Shown: positions 16,210 through 25,694 of the stretch, piece by piece
How the letters are laid out: each line of letters starts with the position of its first letter
How positions within the stretch are numbered: the stretch's first letter is position 1
NCBI GenBank assembly: GCA_017537045.1
Contig: JAFYLN010000096.1
Location: 58,253 to 122,252 of the forward strand
Reading direction: 5' to 3'
Origin: Oscillospiraceae bacterium
Lineage (GTDB): Bacteria > Bacillota_A > Clostridia > Oscillospirales > Oscillospiraceae
DNA: 64,000 nucleotides
Position numbers and translations under genes: made by a program
The notes under the pieces: model-generated
The model's database searches: none
Told to the model about the DNA's origin: nothing
The model's input: only the letters and a program-made list of their open reading frames with translations

Positions 16210-17571
16210 TTACAATGCAGTTTCGATAGCTTCGCGAATGTTACGAACGCGATAAACGGTTAAACCCGCGGGAATATCCAGTTTTTCGGATCCGTTCCTT
16301 GGAATGATACACTTTTTAAAGCCAAGTCTTGCTACTTCGCCAAGCCGTTGGTTCATATTGGAAACAGAGCGGATTTCACCGGTCAGACCCACCTCGCCGA
16401 TGGCTACCAGTTCACTGTCAATTACTTGATCCCGGTAAGAGGATGCAACCGCAAGAACCACAGGAAGATCTGCACCGGGCTCGTCCAGACGCAGACCCCC
16501 GATGACATTGATATAAGCATCGAAGATATTCAGCTTCATGCCGGCGCGCTTTTCGGCAACAGCCATCAGCAGTACCGCACGGTTGAAATCAAAGCCATCC
16601 GCAGCACGGCGGGGCACATTAAAAGTAGTCTTTGTCACGAGCGCCTGTACTTCAGCCAGAATTGGCCGCGTACCCTCCATCACACAGGCAACACAAGTAC
16701 CGCTGGCACCCTCTGGGCGCCCCTCCAGGAGCATCTGGGAGGGATTTGGTACTTCGATCAATCCTTTATCTGCCATTTCGAATACACCGATCTCATTGGT
16801 GGAACCGAAACGGTTCTTAGCTGCCCGCAGAAGACGGTAAGAAGAATTTGGATCTCCTTCAAAATACAGCACGCAGTCCACCATATGCTCCAGAACTTTG
16901 GGGCCTGCAATGTTGCCGTCTTTATTGATGTGGCCTACGACAAAAACAAGGATACCTTGACTTTTCGAAAGCTGCATGAGTGCCATGGTGCAATCCTTGA
17001 CCTGAGAGATGCTGCCGGGAGATGATTCGTTCTGCTCATTGTATAGGGTCTGGATGGAGTCGGCGATCAGAATGTCTGGTTGGATTTCTTCAACAGCTTC
17101 CAGCACATCGGAAAGCCGGGTTTCAGAAAGAATGTACAATTCATCTGGCGCAACACCCAGTCGCTGAGCCCGCAGCTTCAGCTGGCGCTCACTTTCCTCA
17201 CCGGAAACATACAAAACTTTCCGGCCTGCACAGAGACTGTTGCAGATCTGCAGCAGCAGCGTGGACTTGCCGATGCCCGGCGCGCCGCCCACAAGGACGA
17301 GAGAACCCGCCACAGCGCCGCCACCCAACACACGGTCCAGTTCCCCCATTCCGGTGGAAAAACGGATCTCGTCACTGCTATCGACCTGAGAAATACGCTG
17401 GGGTTTGCGGCTCTGACCCACCGGTGCGGATTTGGCTTTTCCAACAGCAGCGGGCTTTTCGACGTGTTCCTGCATGGTGTTCCATGCGCCGCAGGCAGGA
17501 CACCTCCCCTGCCATTTTGGATATTCACTGCCGCATTCGGTGCAGTAAAATACGGTTTTAACTTTCGCCAT
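16210..17571 (-). CDS. radA: DNA repair protein RadA
   Basis: A 453-residue RadA/Sms. An N-terminal zinc finger (CTECGSEYPKWQGRCPACG, residues 9-27) is followed by a RecA-like ATPase with Walker A GGAPGIGKST near 96, the RadA-specific KNRFGSTNEIG near 254, and a C-terminal Lon-protease-like domain (about 300-453). RadA is a hexameric helicase that helps branch migration during recombination and repair. GAAGGAG precedes the ATG. It is followed upstream on the same strand by a methyltransferase gene only 2 nt away, so they likely share a transcript. Confidence 0.97.
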   Translation of the reverse strand: MAKVKTVFYCTECGSEYPKWQGRCPACGAWNTMQEHVEKPAAVGKAKSAPVGQSRKPQRISQVDSSDEIRFSTGMGELDRVLGGGAVAGSLVLVGGAPGIGKSTLLLQICNSLCAGRKVLYVSGEESERQLKLRAQRLGVAPDELYILSETRLSDVLEAVEEIQPDILIADSIQTLYNEQNESSPGSISQVKDCTMALMQLSKSQGILVFVVGHINKDGNIAGPKVLEHMVDCVLYFEGDPNSSYRLLRAAKNRFGSTNEIGVFEMADKGLIEVPNPSQMLLEGRPEGASGTCVACVMEGTRPILAEVQALVTKTTFNVPRRAADGFDFNRAVLLMAVAEKRAGMKLNIFDAYINVIGGLRLDEPGADLPVVLAVASSYRDQVIDSELVAIGEVGLTGEIRSVSNMNQRLGEVARLGFKKCIIPRNGSEKLDIPAGLTVYRVRNIREAIETAL

Positions 17572-17573
17572 GG

Positions 17574-18287
17574 TTATCTCCTTCTTCTAACGACATAGGT
17601 TAATACATCTGTATGTAACTCAACAATACCGTTTTCTCTAAAGGTATCATACGTATAGTGAATAACACTTTGCTTGAGTACTTCATATCCTAGAAACACT
17701 TCGTTGAGAATTGTGACCATCTTGTCAGTTTGTAAATTGATTTCAAACTGGACAGGTAGTGGAATTTGGGTAGCTTTATGATGCTCTTTGATAGATGTGT
17801 TGATGACGAAGCAAGCAATTCCGTTGATGTGAAGACCGTTGCGAATTTGATAAAGCTTTTGTGTAAGCGATTCAACAGAGTCCAAATGCTCAAGAACCGA
17901 AATACCGAGAATCAAATCGTAGGAATTATCTTTGATTTGATAACTGTCAACAGGGCACACAATTCCATGAACAGACGTTTCTACATGATACTTTGCAGCA
18001 TTTTCACGTAGTTGTTTAATTGCAAATTCCAGAATATCCACACAATCCATTCTGCAAGGGGTGTTCTGCATTTTTTGGAGGACTGGAATACAGTTTCTGC
18101 CAACACCACATCCAAGGTCAAGGCCTGCGAAGTGTTGTAGATGTAAAAAATAAGGAACCAAATCCATGACGGTTTTTACAGGCTTTGACAGCCAGCTTCC
18201 TGGTTCAAATAGAACATGATTGGCGTAGGCTTCCGTATGGGAAAAAGCCTCAGCGCTACGAATTTGGCTTATGCGTACATCATCCAT
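17574..18287 (-). CDS. Class I SAM-dependent methyltransferase
   Basis: A 237-residue Rossmann methyltransferase. The SAM-binding loop GLDLGCGVGRNCIP lies near residue 55, an acidic residue follows beta-2 (CVDILE near 82), and motif DLILGISVLEHLD lies near 124. Substrate is unknown; the fold fits small-molecule methyltransferases of the UbiE/Tehb kind. It ends 2 nt from the radA start, but a functional link to RadA is not evident. Base composition is slightly more AT-rich than radA, which could mean separate acquisition. The ribosome site is weak. Confidence 0.85.
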   Translation of the reverse strand: MDDVRISQIRSAEAFSHTEAYANHVLFEPGSWLSKPVKTVMDLVPYFLHLQHFAGLDLGCGVGRNCIPVLQKMQNTPCRMDCVDILEFAIKQLRENAAKYHVETSVHGIVCPVDSYQIKDNSYDLILGISVLEHLDSVESLTQKLYQIRNGLHINGIACFVINTSIKEHHKATQIPLPVQFEINLQTDKMVTILNEVFLGYEVLKQSVIHYTYDTFRENGIVELHTDVLTYVVRRRR

Positions 18288-18311
18288 CTTGTAAAAATAT
18301 GCCCTCTCTAT

Positions 18312-18962
18312 TTATAAAACAGCGCAACTGCTGTCCAGCTGCGACTTCAGCTTTTCATAGAAGCTGAGTTGGTAGTCTAACTTTTGGGTCCAGAGCGTTT
18401 GTGCAGTTGCGGTTCCAAGCTTCAGAGCTTTATATCGGATCAGTTTTTCAATCGTGCCATTTACACGGCTTAACTTATCTGCCAGCGGCATTTCACTGAA
18501 CTGAATAAATTGCAGGGATTCATAGATACGGTAAACATCGAAACGGTCAATATTATCTGCATCACCAACAGTTTCACAAAAAGCTGTCCGCTCACATTCA
18601 AAATCTGCCTCATCGTCCACATGGATGGCGATGCCGTAGCAAATACGATTCACAGCATCAGCAGGCAATCCAAGGCTTTCCAGAAACGGTCTGGCAATGG
18701 CTGCACTGCGGCGCCCATGGTTTATCCGGTCTGCGCTTGTAGCCATTTCCTCGCAGTATGCAATATCATGCAGCAAACCGGCAATTACAGCATGGGTCAC
18801 ATGAAAGCCCTCAGCTTGGGCAATTGTTTTTGCGATATTGGCAACCCTATAGGAGTGCTCCAAGCGGTAGCTACGCTCGGATGGATGATTTTGCAGATAA
18901 GGACTGGACGCAAAGGTATTATTTAAAAAGGCCTCAGTTTTGCGAATTATCTCGACGTTCAT
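18312..18962 (-). CDS. HD domain phosphohydrolase
   Basis: A 216-residue HD-superfamily protein. The metal motif is seen as H (SYRVANIAK, near 32-40), HD in AGLLHDIAYCE (near 62-72), a second His in RINHGRRSAAIA (near 82) and a later Asp in HVDDEADFE and DADNIDRFD. The family hydrolyses phosphodiester or phosphomonoester bonds of nucleotides; the substrate here is unknown. AGAGAGG precedes the ATG. It is not a HD-GYP domain. Position between cwlD and a methyltransferase gives no clue to role. Confidence 0.85.
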   Translation of the reverse strand: MNVEIIRKTEAFLNNTFASSPYLQNHPSERSYRLEHSYRVANIAKTIAQAEGFHVTHAVIAGLLHDIAYCEEMATSADRINHGRRSAAIARPFLESLGLPADAVNRICYGIAIHVDDEADFECERTAFCETVGDADNIDRFDVYRIYESLQFIQFSEMPLADKLSRVNGTIEKLIRYKALKLGTATAQTLWTQKLDYQLSFYEKLKSQLDSSCAVL

Positions 18963-19011
18963 GGCAATAACCTCTCTTTACTGTTTTGTGTTAATAATAT
19001 CAATCATTTGT

Positions 19012-19716
19012 TCACCTGTCAAGAAAATTACAGACGGTTGCAGCAATGACGCAGCTTAGCTTTTGCTGGTATGTTTGATCCCGAAGTTTTGCTTCTTCTT
19101 CTGGATTGGACAGAAAACCACACTCTACCAAAATTCCTGTTTTTTCGATGTGTTCCATCAGGTAGATACCGTCTGCAGGTTTACAATGACGATTGCTGCC
19201 TGGATTAAGCGTCTGGATAAAGGCAGACTGTAAGCTTTCGGCCAGAAGCTGCCCCTCCCCTTTTTGACTGTAAAATACTTGCGCACCGCTATAGCGGCTG
19301 TCGGAAAATGTATTTTGGTGGATGCTCAGAAGCAGTGCGTTTTCAGTTTCGTTAACAAGCTTGACGCGGTTTTTCAGATCGGATACTTTTTTTGAGGCAA
19401 TGGTTTCCCCTTGCGTGTAAACAGAAATATCGGATGTGCGTATCATTTTTGTATGTATTCCGAGTAAATGCATCAGATCATTAAGACGCAAGGCTATTTC
19501 CAGATTGAATGCGCTTTCCAGTTTTCCAGTGCAGGAGGTAGCACCGCCATCAACCCCGCCGTGTCCGGCGTCAATAATGACTGTATGATGGCGTTCCAGC
19601 GGGATCATCTGAGCAACGGCAGTTGTAGCAGCACTGCCCCAGTAAGTTGCAGTCAAAAAAATAGAAACGATCAGAATGTAAAACAGCAGTACCGACACAT
19701 ATTTTCTCAGCCTCAT
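19012..19716 (-). CDS. cwlD: N-acetylmuramoyl-L-alanine amidase, CwlD type
   Basis: A 234-residue Amidase_3 protein. A membrane/signal segment (about 8-28) precedes the zinc amidase domain: IIDAGHGGVDGG (first His, near 47), ESAFNLEIALRL (Glu ligand, near 65), and SIHQN (His, near 130), with catalytic Glu in GILVECGFLSN (near 197). In spore formers CwlD removes peptides from muramic acid to allow cortex muramic-lactam formation, needed for germination. The start at 19716 is chosen because GAGGTG precedes it at 7 nt; an ORF extension of 17 residues lacks a site. CwlD fits with the spore genes elsewhere in the window. Confidence 0.88.
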   Translation of the reverse strand: MRLRKYVSVLLFYILIVSIFLTATYWGSAATTAVAQMIPLERHHTVIIDAGHGGVDGGATSCTGKLESAFNLEIALRLNDLMHLLGIHTKMIRTSDISVYTQGETIASKKVSDLKNRVKLVNETENALLLSIHQNTFSDSRYSGAQVFYSQKGEGQLLAESLQSAFIQTLNPGSNRHCKPADGIYLMEHIEKTGILVECGFLSNPEEEAKLRDQTYQQKLSCVIAATVCNFLDR

Positions 19717-19806
19717 AGACAAACACCTCGGCATATTATTATGCTGCGACAACATGAATTTGAACACAAAAATCAGTTGTGATCCTGGTATAAATCGACA
19801 TTTTGC

Positions 19807-19835
19807 TTGACATAGAAAATGCTTTCCTTTATACT
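19807..19835 (+). promoter_or_regulatory. Sigma-A promoter of the ECF transporter operon
   Basis: TTGACA (19807-19812), 17-bp spacer, TATACT (19830-19835): near-consensus, about 70 bp before the S-component start. It likely drives the S-A-T and DUF62 run. Confidence 0.8.
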
Positions 19836-19908
19836 TTTAATAAGTGAACGGAATGTAAACACGGTTAAAAATACGTTTCCGTTTAATGAATCTAAGGAGG
19901 ATTTCATT

Positions 19909-20484
19909 ATGAAGAAGAATTTCTGGAAAACCCTGGTGGGCAATTGGAACACCAAGACTGTTGTCGGTGTCGCAATCGGTGCAGCTTTGTTCGGCGTTCT
20001 GATGAACTTTGGTTCTATTAAGGTCTTCACCAACACCAATCTGACTACCGCAATGCTGGTTCCCGTTATCGTCGGCGGCCTGTTCGGACCTCTGCCCGCA
20101 TTTGTTGCTGCAGGTGTCGGTAACGTTATCGCTGACCTGATCGGCGGCTGGGGTCTGTGGTTTGACTGGTCCGTCGGTAATGCTTTCCTGGGTCTGTTTG
20201 TCGGTGCTCTGCCCCTGTACGGTGCAAAGATTGAGGACGGTATTTTTACCGTCAAGCACATGGTCATCTACACCATCCTGTCCATCGTTGGTAATGCTCT
20301 GGCATTCGGTGTGATCACCCCCATCTTTTCCACCGTTTTCTATGGCAGTGAGCTGTCCATTACTCTGATGCAGTCCCTGTTCGGTGGCGTTTCCAATTGC
20401 GCTGTTCTGATCATTGCCGGTATCCCCCTGCTGAAAGCTATGGCTGCCCGCAATGCTCGCAACAGCAATCTGGCAAAAGAGTAA
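19909..20484 (+). CDS. ECF transporter S component, substrate unknown
   Basis: A 191-residue hydrophobic protein with five to six membrane segments and the Gly/Ala-rich loops (VGGLFGPLPAFVAAGVGNVIADL near 57-79) typical of substrate-capturing S components. AGGAGG precedes the ATG; an ORF extension upstream has no ribosome site. It is the first gene of a complete ECF set (S, A-A, T), so this is a dedicated (group I-like) transporter. Substrate cannot be read from the sequence; the three downstream SAM hydrolases suggest a SAM-, adenosine- or methionine-related compound, by inference. Confidence 0.88.
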   Translation: MKKNFWKTLVGNWNTKTVVGVAIGAALFGVLMNFGSIKVFTNTNLTTAMLVPVIVGGLFGPLPAFVAAGVGNVIADLIGGWGLWFDWSVGNAFLGLFVGALPLYGAKIEDGIFTVKHMVIYTILSIVGNALAFGVITPIFSTVFYGSELSITLMQSLFGGVSNCAVLIIAGIPLLKAMAARNARNSNLAKE

Positions 20485-20499
20485 TTCAGGTACTTAAAC

Positions 20500-22200
20500 A
20501 TGAAAAAAGCATTGATCGAATTCCGGGATTTTTCGTTTCGTTATAAGACCCAGAACGAGTTTACCCTGAAGGACATCAATCTGACCATCTATGAGGGCGA
20601 GAAGGTTCTCCTTCTCGGCCCCTCTGGATGCGGCAAGAGTACCTTGTCGAACTGCATCAACGGACTGATTCCTTTTTCTTTCCCCGGCGAGATCAAGGGA
20701 TCGTGTAAAGTAGCTGGCATGGAAACTTCCTCTGCCAGCCTTTTTCGTTTGAGTGGCAGTGTCGGAACCGTCCTCCAGGATTCCGATGCCCAGTTTGTGG
20801 GTCTTTCCGTGGGTGAAGATATCGCCTACGCACTTGAAAATGACAATATGCCCCGCCCCCAGATGCTGCCCATGGTACAAAATGCGGCAAATATTGTGGG
20901 TATGGGCGATTTTTTGGAGCATGTGCCCTATAACCTCTCCGGTGGCCAGAAGCAGCGCGTCGCACTCGCTGGCATTATGCATGGCGATGTGCAGGTTCTG
21001 CTTTTTGACGAGCCGCTTGCAGCGCTGGATCCCAGCATGGGTATGTTTGCAGTCGACCTGATCGACCGTATCCACCGGGAGCAGGATAAGACGGTGCTGA
21101 TCATTGAGCACCGCCTGGAAGATGTGCTCTACCGTCATGTCGACCGCATCATCCTGATGGAAGAAGGCAGGATCGTATCTGATACGACACCTGCAGAGCT
21201 TCTTTGCAGTAATCTGCTCCATACCCGGGGCATTCGTGAACCGTTGTACATCACGGCCATGAAGCATGCAGGCTGCGTTCTGAAACCCGAGGATCATCCG
21301 GAAGATATTTCCACCATGAATCTGGAGCCCTATAAAACTGCAATCATCGCCGACTTTGAGAAGCTACAGCCTGAGCAGCCAAAGGAAGCCAGAGAAGAAC
21401 TGGTTAAGGTTGACCATGTTTCTTTTGCTTACGGAAAGAAGAAGGTTCTTGACGATGTAACCCTGTCGATCTACCGTGGTGAACGTATTGCGGTGGTTGG
21501 CAAAAACGGTGCGGGCAAATCTACCCTTGCCAAGCTGATGTGCGGCATTATCCGTCCGAAGCAGGGTGAAGTCACTGTGCTGGGCGAAAACTATATGAGC
21601 ATGACCATTCGCGAAATCGGTGAAAAGATCGGTTATGTTATGCAGAACCCCAACCAGATGATTGTTAAGGACATTATTAAGGATGAGGTTGCGCTTGGAT
21701 TGACACTGCGTAACTTCACGCCGGAGCAGATCGAGGAACGTGTGGCGGAAGCCTTGAAGATGTGTAACCTCTACCCCATGCGCAACTGGCCCGTTTCCGC
21801 AGTCAGCTATGGTCAGCGCAAACGAATTACGATTGCCAGCATTCTTGCTATGAAACCGGAAATCATCATTCTGGACGAGCCGACTGCCGGACAGGATTAC
21901 CGTGTTTATACGGAAATCATGACATTCCTGGAGGAACTGAATAAGGTTCACGGTATCACCATCCTGTTTATCACGCATGATATGCATCTGGCAATTGAGT
22001 ATACCGATCGTGCGCTTGTTTTCAGCGAAGGTAAATGCATCAGCTCAGATAATGTGTTTAAGGTGCTCAGTGATGAAGAGGTCATCGAAAAAGCAAACCT
22101 GAAGCAGACTTCCCTGTATACGCTGGCTTCCCGCTTGGGATTGAATGCACAAGAGTTCATCCGGCACTTTATTGAAACAGAAAGGCGGGGCAGAGAATGA
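20500..22200 (+). CDS. ECF transporter ATPase with two fused ABC domains
   Basis: A 566-residue protein holding both ATPase domains of an ECF transporter. Domain one (about 1-235) has Walker A GPSGCGKST near 39, signature LSGGQKQR near 147 and Walker B VLLFDEP. Domain two (about 300-540) has GKNGAGKST near 336, a signature replaced by VSYGQRKR near 435, and Walker B IIILDEP. Fusion of EcfA and EcfA' is seen in the YkoD-like subfamily. It begins 15 nt after the S component and overlaps ecfT by 4 nt. It energises uptake by coupling ATP hydrolysis to EcfT. Confidence 0.95.
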   Translation: MKKALIEFRDFSFRYKTQNEFTLKDINLTIYEGEKVLLLGPSGCGKSTLSNCINGLIPFSFPGEIKGSCKVAGMETSSASLFRLSGSVGTVLQDSDAQFVGLSVGEDIAYALENDNMPRPQMLPMVQNAANIVGMGDFLEHVPYNLSGGQKQRVALAGIMHGDVQVLLFDEPLAALDPSMGMFAVDLIDRIHREQDKTVLIIEHRLEDVLYRHVDRIILMEEGRIVSDTTPAELLCSNLLHTRGIREPLYITAMKHAGCVLKPEDHPEDISTMNLEPYKTAIIADFEKLQPEQPKEAREELVKVDHVSFAYGKKKVLDDVTLSIYRGERIAVVGKNGAGKSTLAKLMCGIIRPKQGEVTVLGENYMSMTIREIGEKIGYVMQNPNQMIVKDIIKDEVALGLTLRNFTPEQIEERVAEALKMCNLYPMRNWPVSAVSYGQRKRITIASILAMKPEIIILDEPTAGQDYRVYTEIMTFLEELNKVHGITILFITHDMHLAIEYTDRALVFSEGKCISSDNVFKVLSDEEVIEKANLKQTSLYTLASRLGLNAQEFIRHFIETERRGRE

Positions 22201-23045
22201 ATGATAGACTGATTATTAACCTCATTCCTGGCGATACCTTCCTGCATAAGTTGTCTGGCGCAAGTAAAACCAGAATGTTTGCAGTTCTGATTGTTGTGAC
22301 CATCATGACATTTGACGTGCGCATTCTCATTCCTCTTTTTGTAGCCAGCCTGATTGCGTTTTTCTCCGTCAAGCCTGATTGGAAGCAGATCTGGTGGCTG
22401 GTTGTGCTGGTGGTGGTTGGTAATATCACGAACTTGATATTGTATTGGCTGGCATCTCCGGATGCAGGCATGGAATACAGCAACGGCAGTACAGTGCTAT
22501 ATAAATTCAATGACTATCTGATCGTCACAGCCGAAACTATGTGGTATCTGTTTGCCCGCATGGTGAAGATGATGGCCACATTCTTCTTGTCGCTGGCCTA
22601 TATTCTTGCTATTACGCCCTCAGAAGTAGCAGCAGGCCTTTATTCCATGGGATTGCCCTATAAGCTTTGCTCTGTAGTTGCACTGGCTCTGCGTTATATC
22701 CCGGATATCGGCAGAGACTATACCAACATTAAGATCTCCATGCAATGCCGCGGGGTGGAACTGGATCCCAAGCGTGCCAGTGTGATGACCCGGTTGAAGC
22801 AAACTGTGCTGATTCTTATTCCGTTGATTATCTCCTCTTTTGACCGGATCGGCAATATTGCAAATGCAATGGATTTGCGCGGCTTTGGTAAAAAGAAAAA
22901 GCGTACCTACTATTCTGAGCATGAGCCGACGAAAGCGGATAATGTTTTCAAAGTTGCATATACCATTATTGGTATTTTCTGTGCAGTTTACATCATCTGC
23001 AAAATCATCTGGCCGCCGGAAATGACTGTTTGGTATCCATTCTGA
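22197..23045 (+). CDS. ecfT: ECF transporter transmembrane protein EcfT
   Basis: A 282-residue EcfT with four to six membrane segments in the first 130 residues and a cytosolic coupling region. The two Ala-Arg-Gly type coupling motifs are represented by MQCRGVEL (near 181) and MDLRGFGK (near 222). EcfT links the ATPases to the S component. The start overlaps the ATPase stop codon (ATGA). It is followed by a 66-nt gap with a hairpin before the first DUF62 gene. Confidence 0.95.
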   Translation: MNDRLIINLIPGDTFLHKLSGASKTRMFAVLIVVTIMTFDVRILIPLFVASLIAFFSVKPDWKQIWWLVVLVVVGNITNLILYWLASPDAGMEYSNGSTVLYKFNDYLIVTAETMWYLFARMVKMMATFFLSLAYILAITPSEVAAGLYSMGLPYKLCSVVALALRYIPDIGRDYTNIKISMQCRGVELDPKRASVMTRLKQTVLILIPLIISSFDRIGNIANAMDLRGFGKKKKRTYYSEHEPTKADNVFKVAYTIIGIFCAVYIICKIIWPPEMTVWYPF

Positions 23046-23055
23046 TTTTTTCTGC

Positions 23056-23086
23056 AGCCCGGATCCATTCTGAACAGAGCCGGGCT
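23056..23086 (+). other. Intercistronic hairpin
   Basis: AGCCCGG (23056-23062) pairs with CCGGGCT (23080-23086) between ecfT and the first SAM hydrolase gene. There is no T run, so it is more likely an mRNA-processing or stability element than a terminator. Confidence 0.4.
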
Positions 23087-23111
23087 CAATTTCCTGAAAG
23101 AAGGTTTTGTT

Positions 23112-23960
23112 ATGAGTTCGAAACCCCGTGTTGTATTGATGACTGACTTTGGCATTGATAATATGGGTACAGCAGCGATGGAGGGTGTAATTTCTTCCAT
23201 TGATAATGAACTGATCTGTACCAATCTGACCCATCGCATTGAACCATTCAACACCTGGCAGGCAAGCGGCGCACTGATGTATGTGGTTCCTTTCTGGCCC
23301 GCAGGCACGGTATTCGTCAGTGTAGTTGATCCTGGCGTTGGCACACGCCGCCGTGCCAGCGTTGCAAAACTGAAAAATGGCTGCTATGTTGTTACCCCCG
23401 ATAACGGTACTTTGACGCATATGTACTACAAGGTCGGTATTGAGGCTATTCGTGAGATCGATGAGAATGTGAATCGTCTAAAGGGTACGGAAGGTACTTC
23501 CATTTTCCATGGCCGTGACTTGTTTGCCTACTGTGCTGGTAAGCTGGCTGCAGGTGTGATCGATTTTGAAGGCGTTGGATCTGAATATCCTGTCAGCGAA
23601 GTGATTCTGCATGATACACTGTTTAATCCGAATGTGCAGTCTGGATGTGCAGAAGGTGTCATTACCGAGGCAATGGCTCATTTTGGAAATCTGAATACAA
23701 ATATTCCGATTGATGCTTTCAATACTGCAGGATTCCGGTTTGGTGATATGGTTCATGTAACCATTACTCATGAAGGCAAGACCCATTTCAACGAAAGTGT
23801 TCTGTATGAAAAATCCTTTGGCTTTGTTAAGCAAGGGGAACCGATTGTATTTAACGGAAGTATGCTCTACGTTGGTATCGCATTGAATCAAGGTCATTTC
23901 ACTAACAAATACGGTATCGGTGGCGGAGAAGCATGGAAAGTGAGGATTACAAAAGAATGA
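23112..23960 (+). CDS. SAM hydrolase (DUF62), copy 1
   Basis: A 282-residue member of the SAM hydroxide adenosyltransferase family, which splits S-adenosylmethionine to adenosine and methionine and is related to fluorinase and chlorinase. Family motifs are present: LMTDFGIDNMG near 10, VVDPGVGTRRRA near 74 (the water-activating Asp and Arg), TPDNGTLTHM near 96, and FHGRDLFAY near 134 (His). The Asp-Arg-His triad of the hydrolase is intact, so halogenation is not expected. First of three tandem copies behind the ECF transporter; its stop codon overlaps the start of copy 2. Confidence 0.93.
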   Translation: MSSKPRVVLMTDFGIDNMGTAAMEGVISSIDNELICTNLTHRIEPFNTWQASGALMYVVPFWPAGTVFVSVVDPGVGTRRRASVAKLKNGCYVVTPDNGTLTHMYYKVGIEAIREIDENVNRLKGTEGTSIFHGRDLFAYCAGKLAAGVIDFEGVGSEYPVSEVILHDTLFNPNVQSGCAEGVITEAMAHFGNLNTNIPIDAFNTAGFRFGDMVHVTITHEGKTHFNESVLYEKSFGFVKQGEPIVFNGSMLYVGIALNQGHFTNKYGIGGGEAWKVRITKE

Positions 23961-24826
23961 AACCCTGTATTGTATGGCAGACTGATTTCAGTCTGAAATG
24001 GGGCGCTGTGGCAAGCATGCGCGGTGTCTGCAAGCAGATCGATCCGACTCTGGAATGTGTGGATATTACACACGACATTGAACCCTATAATATTATGGCA
24101 GCTTCCCGGGAAATTGCTTATGTAGAGCCTTTCTGGCCCAAAGGAACGGTGTTTGTCAGCGTGGTCGACCCCGGTGTTGGTACTTCCAGAAAGGCCTGCT
24201 GCGCCAAACTGAAGGATGGTAATTATGTGATTACGCCTGATAATGGCAGTCTGACACATCTGTATTACTTTGTGGGCATTGAAGCTGTCCGCGAGATTGA
24301 TGAGACAGTTAACCGTTATAAGGGTACTGAGGAAGTTTCCGTATTCCATGGCCGCGACCTGTTTGCTTATACTGCTGCAAAATTGGCTGCCGGCATCATT
24401 GATTTTGAGGGTGTTGGCCCCGAATACCCTGTGGAAGATATTATTGTCTATCCCAGAAAACTGGTTATTGCCGATATTGATGGTGATACTGTCAAGGGAA
24501 TTGTGTCTTCTGTAAGCGATCCCTTCGGAAGCATTGTCTTCAATATTGCTGTGAAGGATTTTGTTAAGGCTGGTTTTGCGCACGGCGATCTGGTTCATGT
24601 TTTGCTGCAGCATAACGGTGAGACTGTTTTTGATCAGGAAGTTTTGTATCACAAGTCCTTTGGCTTTGTTCCCGATGGTGAGCCCATCATCTTCAATTCG
24701 TCTTCCACCTATGTTTCTCTGGGTCTGAATATGGCATCTTTCCGCGATAAATACAGCATTGGTGCCGGCGCAGACTGGGATATTGTCCTGACCAATACCG
24801 GAAAGAAGGTTGTTGTCAATGCGTAA
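23957..24826 (+). CDS. SAM hydrolase (DUF62), copy 2
   Basis: A 289-residue paralogue of the preceding gene. It has WQTDFSLKWGA near 7, VVDPGVGTSRKA near 71, TPDNGSLTHL near 93 and FHGRDLFAY near 131, so the Asp-Arg-His triad is kept. The start at 23957 is within the ATGA overlap with copy 1. The first motif (TDFSL rather than TDFGID) is shared with copy 3, suggesting these two are closest. Tight overlap indicates translational coupling and a common role. Confidence 0.93.
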   Translation: MKPCIVWQTDFSLKWGAVASMRGVCKQIDPTLECVDITHDIEPYNIMAASREIAYVEPFWPKGTVFVSVVDPGVGTSRKACCAKLKDGNYVITPDNGSLTHLYYFVGIEAVREIDETVNRYKGTEEVSVFHGRDLFAYTAAKLAAGIIDFEGVGPEYPVEDIIVYPRKLVIADIDGDTVKGIVSSVSDPFGSIVFNIAVKDFVKAGFAHGDLVHVLLQHNGETVFDQEVLYHKSFGFVPDGEPIIFNSSSTYVSLGLNMASFRDKYSIGAGADWDIVLTNTGKKVVVNA

Positions 24827-25658
24827 CTTTCTTGTTATGCAGACTGACTTCTCTCTGAAGTCTGCTGCAGTTTCTGTTATGCACGGTGTCTGTTATCAGG
24901 TTGACCGTGAGCTGATCGTAGAGGACATCAGCCATGAGGTGGCAAAGTGGAATCCCTACGCTGCCAGCACCAATCTTGCCTATGCCCTTCCCTACTGGCC
25001 CGTGGGTACTGTCTTTGTTTCCGTTATTGATCCTGGTGTGGGCACTGACCGAAAGGCCTGCGTCGCAAAGACCAAGAACGGCTACTACATCGTGACCCCC
25101 GATAACGGTGCCCTGACCCAGGTTGCAGAGCAGTATGGCATTGAGGAAGTTCGTATCATCGATGAGACCGTCAACCGCTATCCCGGTACCGAAGGTGTAA
25201 ATATCTTCCACGGCCGTGACCTGTTTGCTTACTGCGGCGCAAAACTGGCTTCCGGCAAGATCACTTTTGAAGAAGTTGGCCCCGCCTACGATGTATCCGA
25301 GACCGTGATTATCGACACGCCTCCTGCTTATGTCAGTGACAGTGTGATCCACGGCTTCAATATGACCTGTAATGCAAACTTTGGCATCAACGTGTCCAAT
25401 ATTCCCGTTGCGCTGCTGGAAGAGATCAACGTCAAGATGGGTGATATGGTTCGCCTGACCGTTACCCACAACGGTAAGGTCCACTTTGATGAGGATGTTT
25501 TGTACCATCGTTCTTTCGGTTATGTCGCCCCAGGTGAGCCGATCTGCTATAACGCAGAAGGGATGCTGCTTGGTTTTGCGCTGAATCTGGATAACTTCAT
25601 GGAACACTACAATACCCAGCCCGGCCCAGACTGGCGGGTTACCATCAGAAAAGCATAA
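24819..25658 (+). CDS. SAM hydrolase (DUF62), copy 3
   Basis: A 279-residue paralogue starting inside the end of copy 2 (8-nt overlap). Motifs MQTDFSLKSAA near 6, VIDPGVGTDRKA near 70, TPDNGALTQ near 92 and FHGRDLFAY near 130 are present. Codon usage here is richer in C-ending codons than in copies 1 and 2, which could reflect different expression or age. It ends the operon at a bidirectional terminator facing cotJC. Confidence 0.93.
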   Translation: MRNFLVMQTDFSLKSAAVSVMHGVCYQVDRELIVEDISHEVAKWNPYAASTNLAYALPYWPVGTVFVSVIDPGVGTDRKACVAKTKNGYYIVTPDNGALTQVAEQYGIEEVRIIDETVNRYPGTEGVNIFHGRDLFAYCGAKLASGKITFEEVGPAYDVSETVIIDTPPAYVSDSVIHGFNMTCNANFGINVSNIPVALLEEINVKMGDMVRLTVTHNGKVHFDEDVLYHRSFGYVAPGEPICYNAEGMLLGFALNLDNFMEHYNTQPGPDWRVTIRKA

Positions 25659-25661
25659 TTG

Positions 25662-25692
25662 TTGCCCCGGTGCATCGACACCGGGGCATTTG
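25662..25692. terminator. Bidirectional terminator
   Basis: A 9-bp GC-rich stem (25664-25672 with 25679-25687) with a 6-nt loop lies between the convergent third DUF62 gene and cotJC. Confidence 0.8.
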
Positions 25693-25694
25693 TA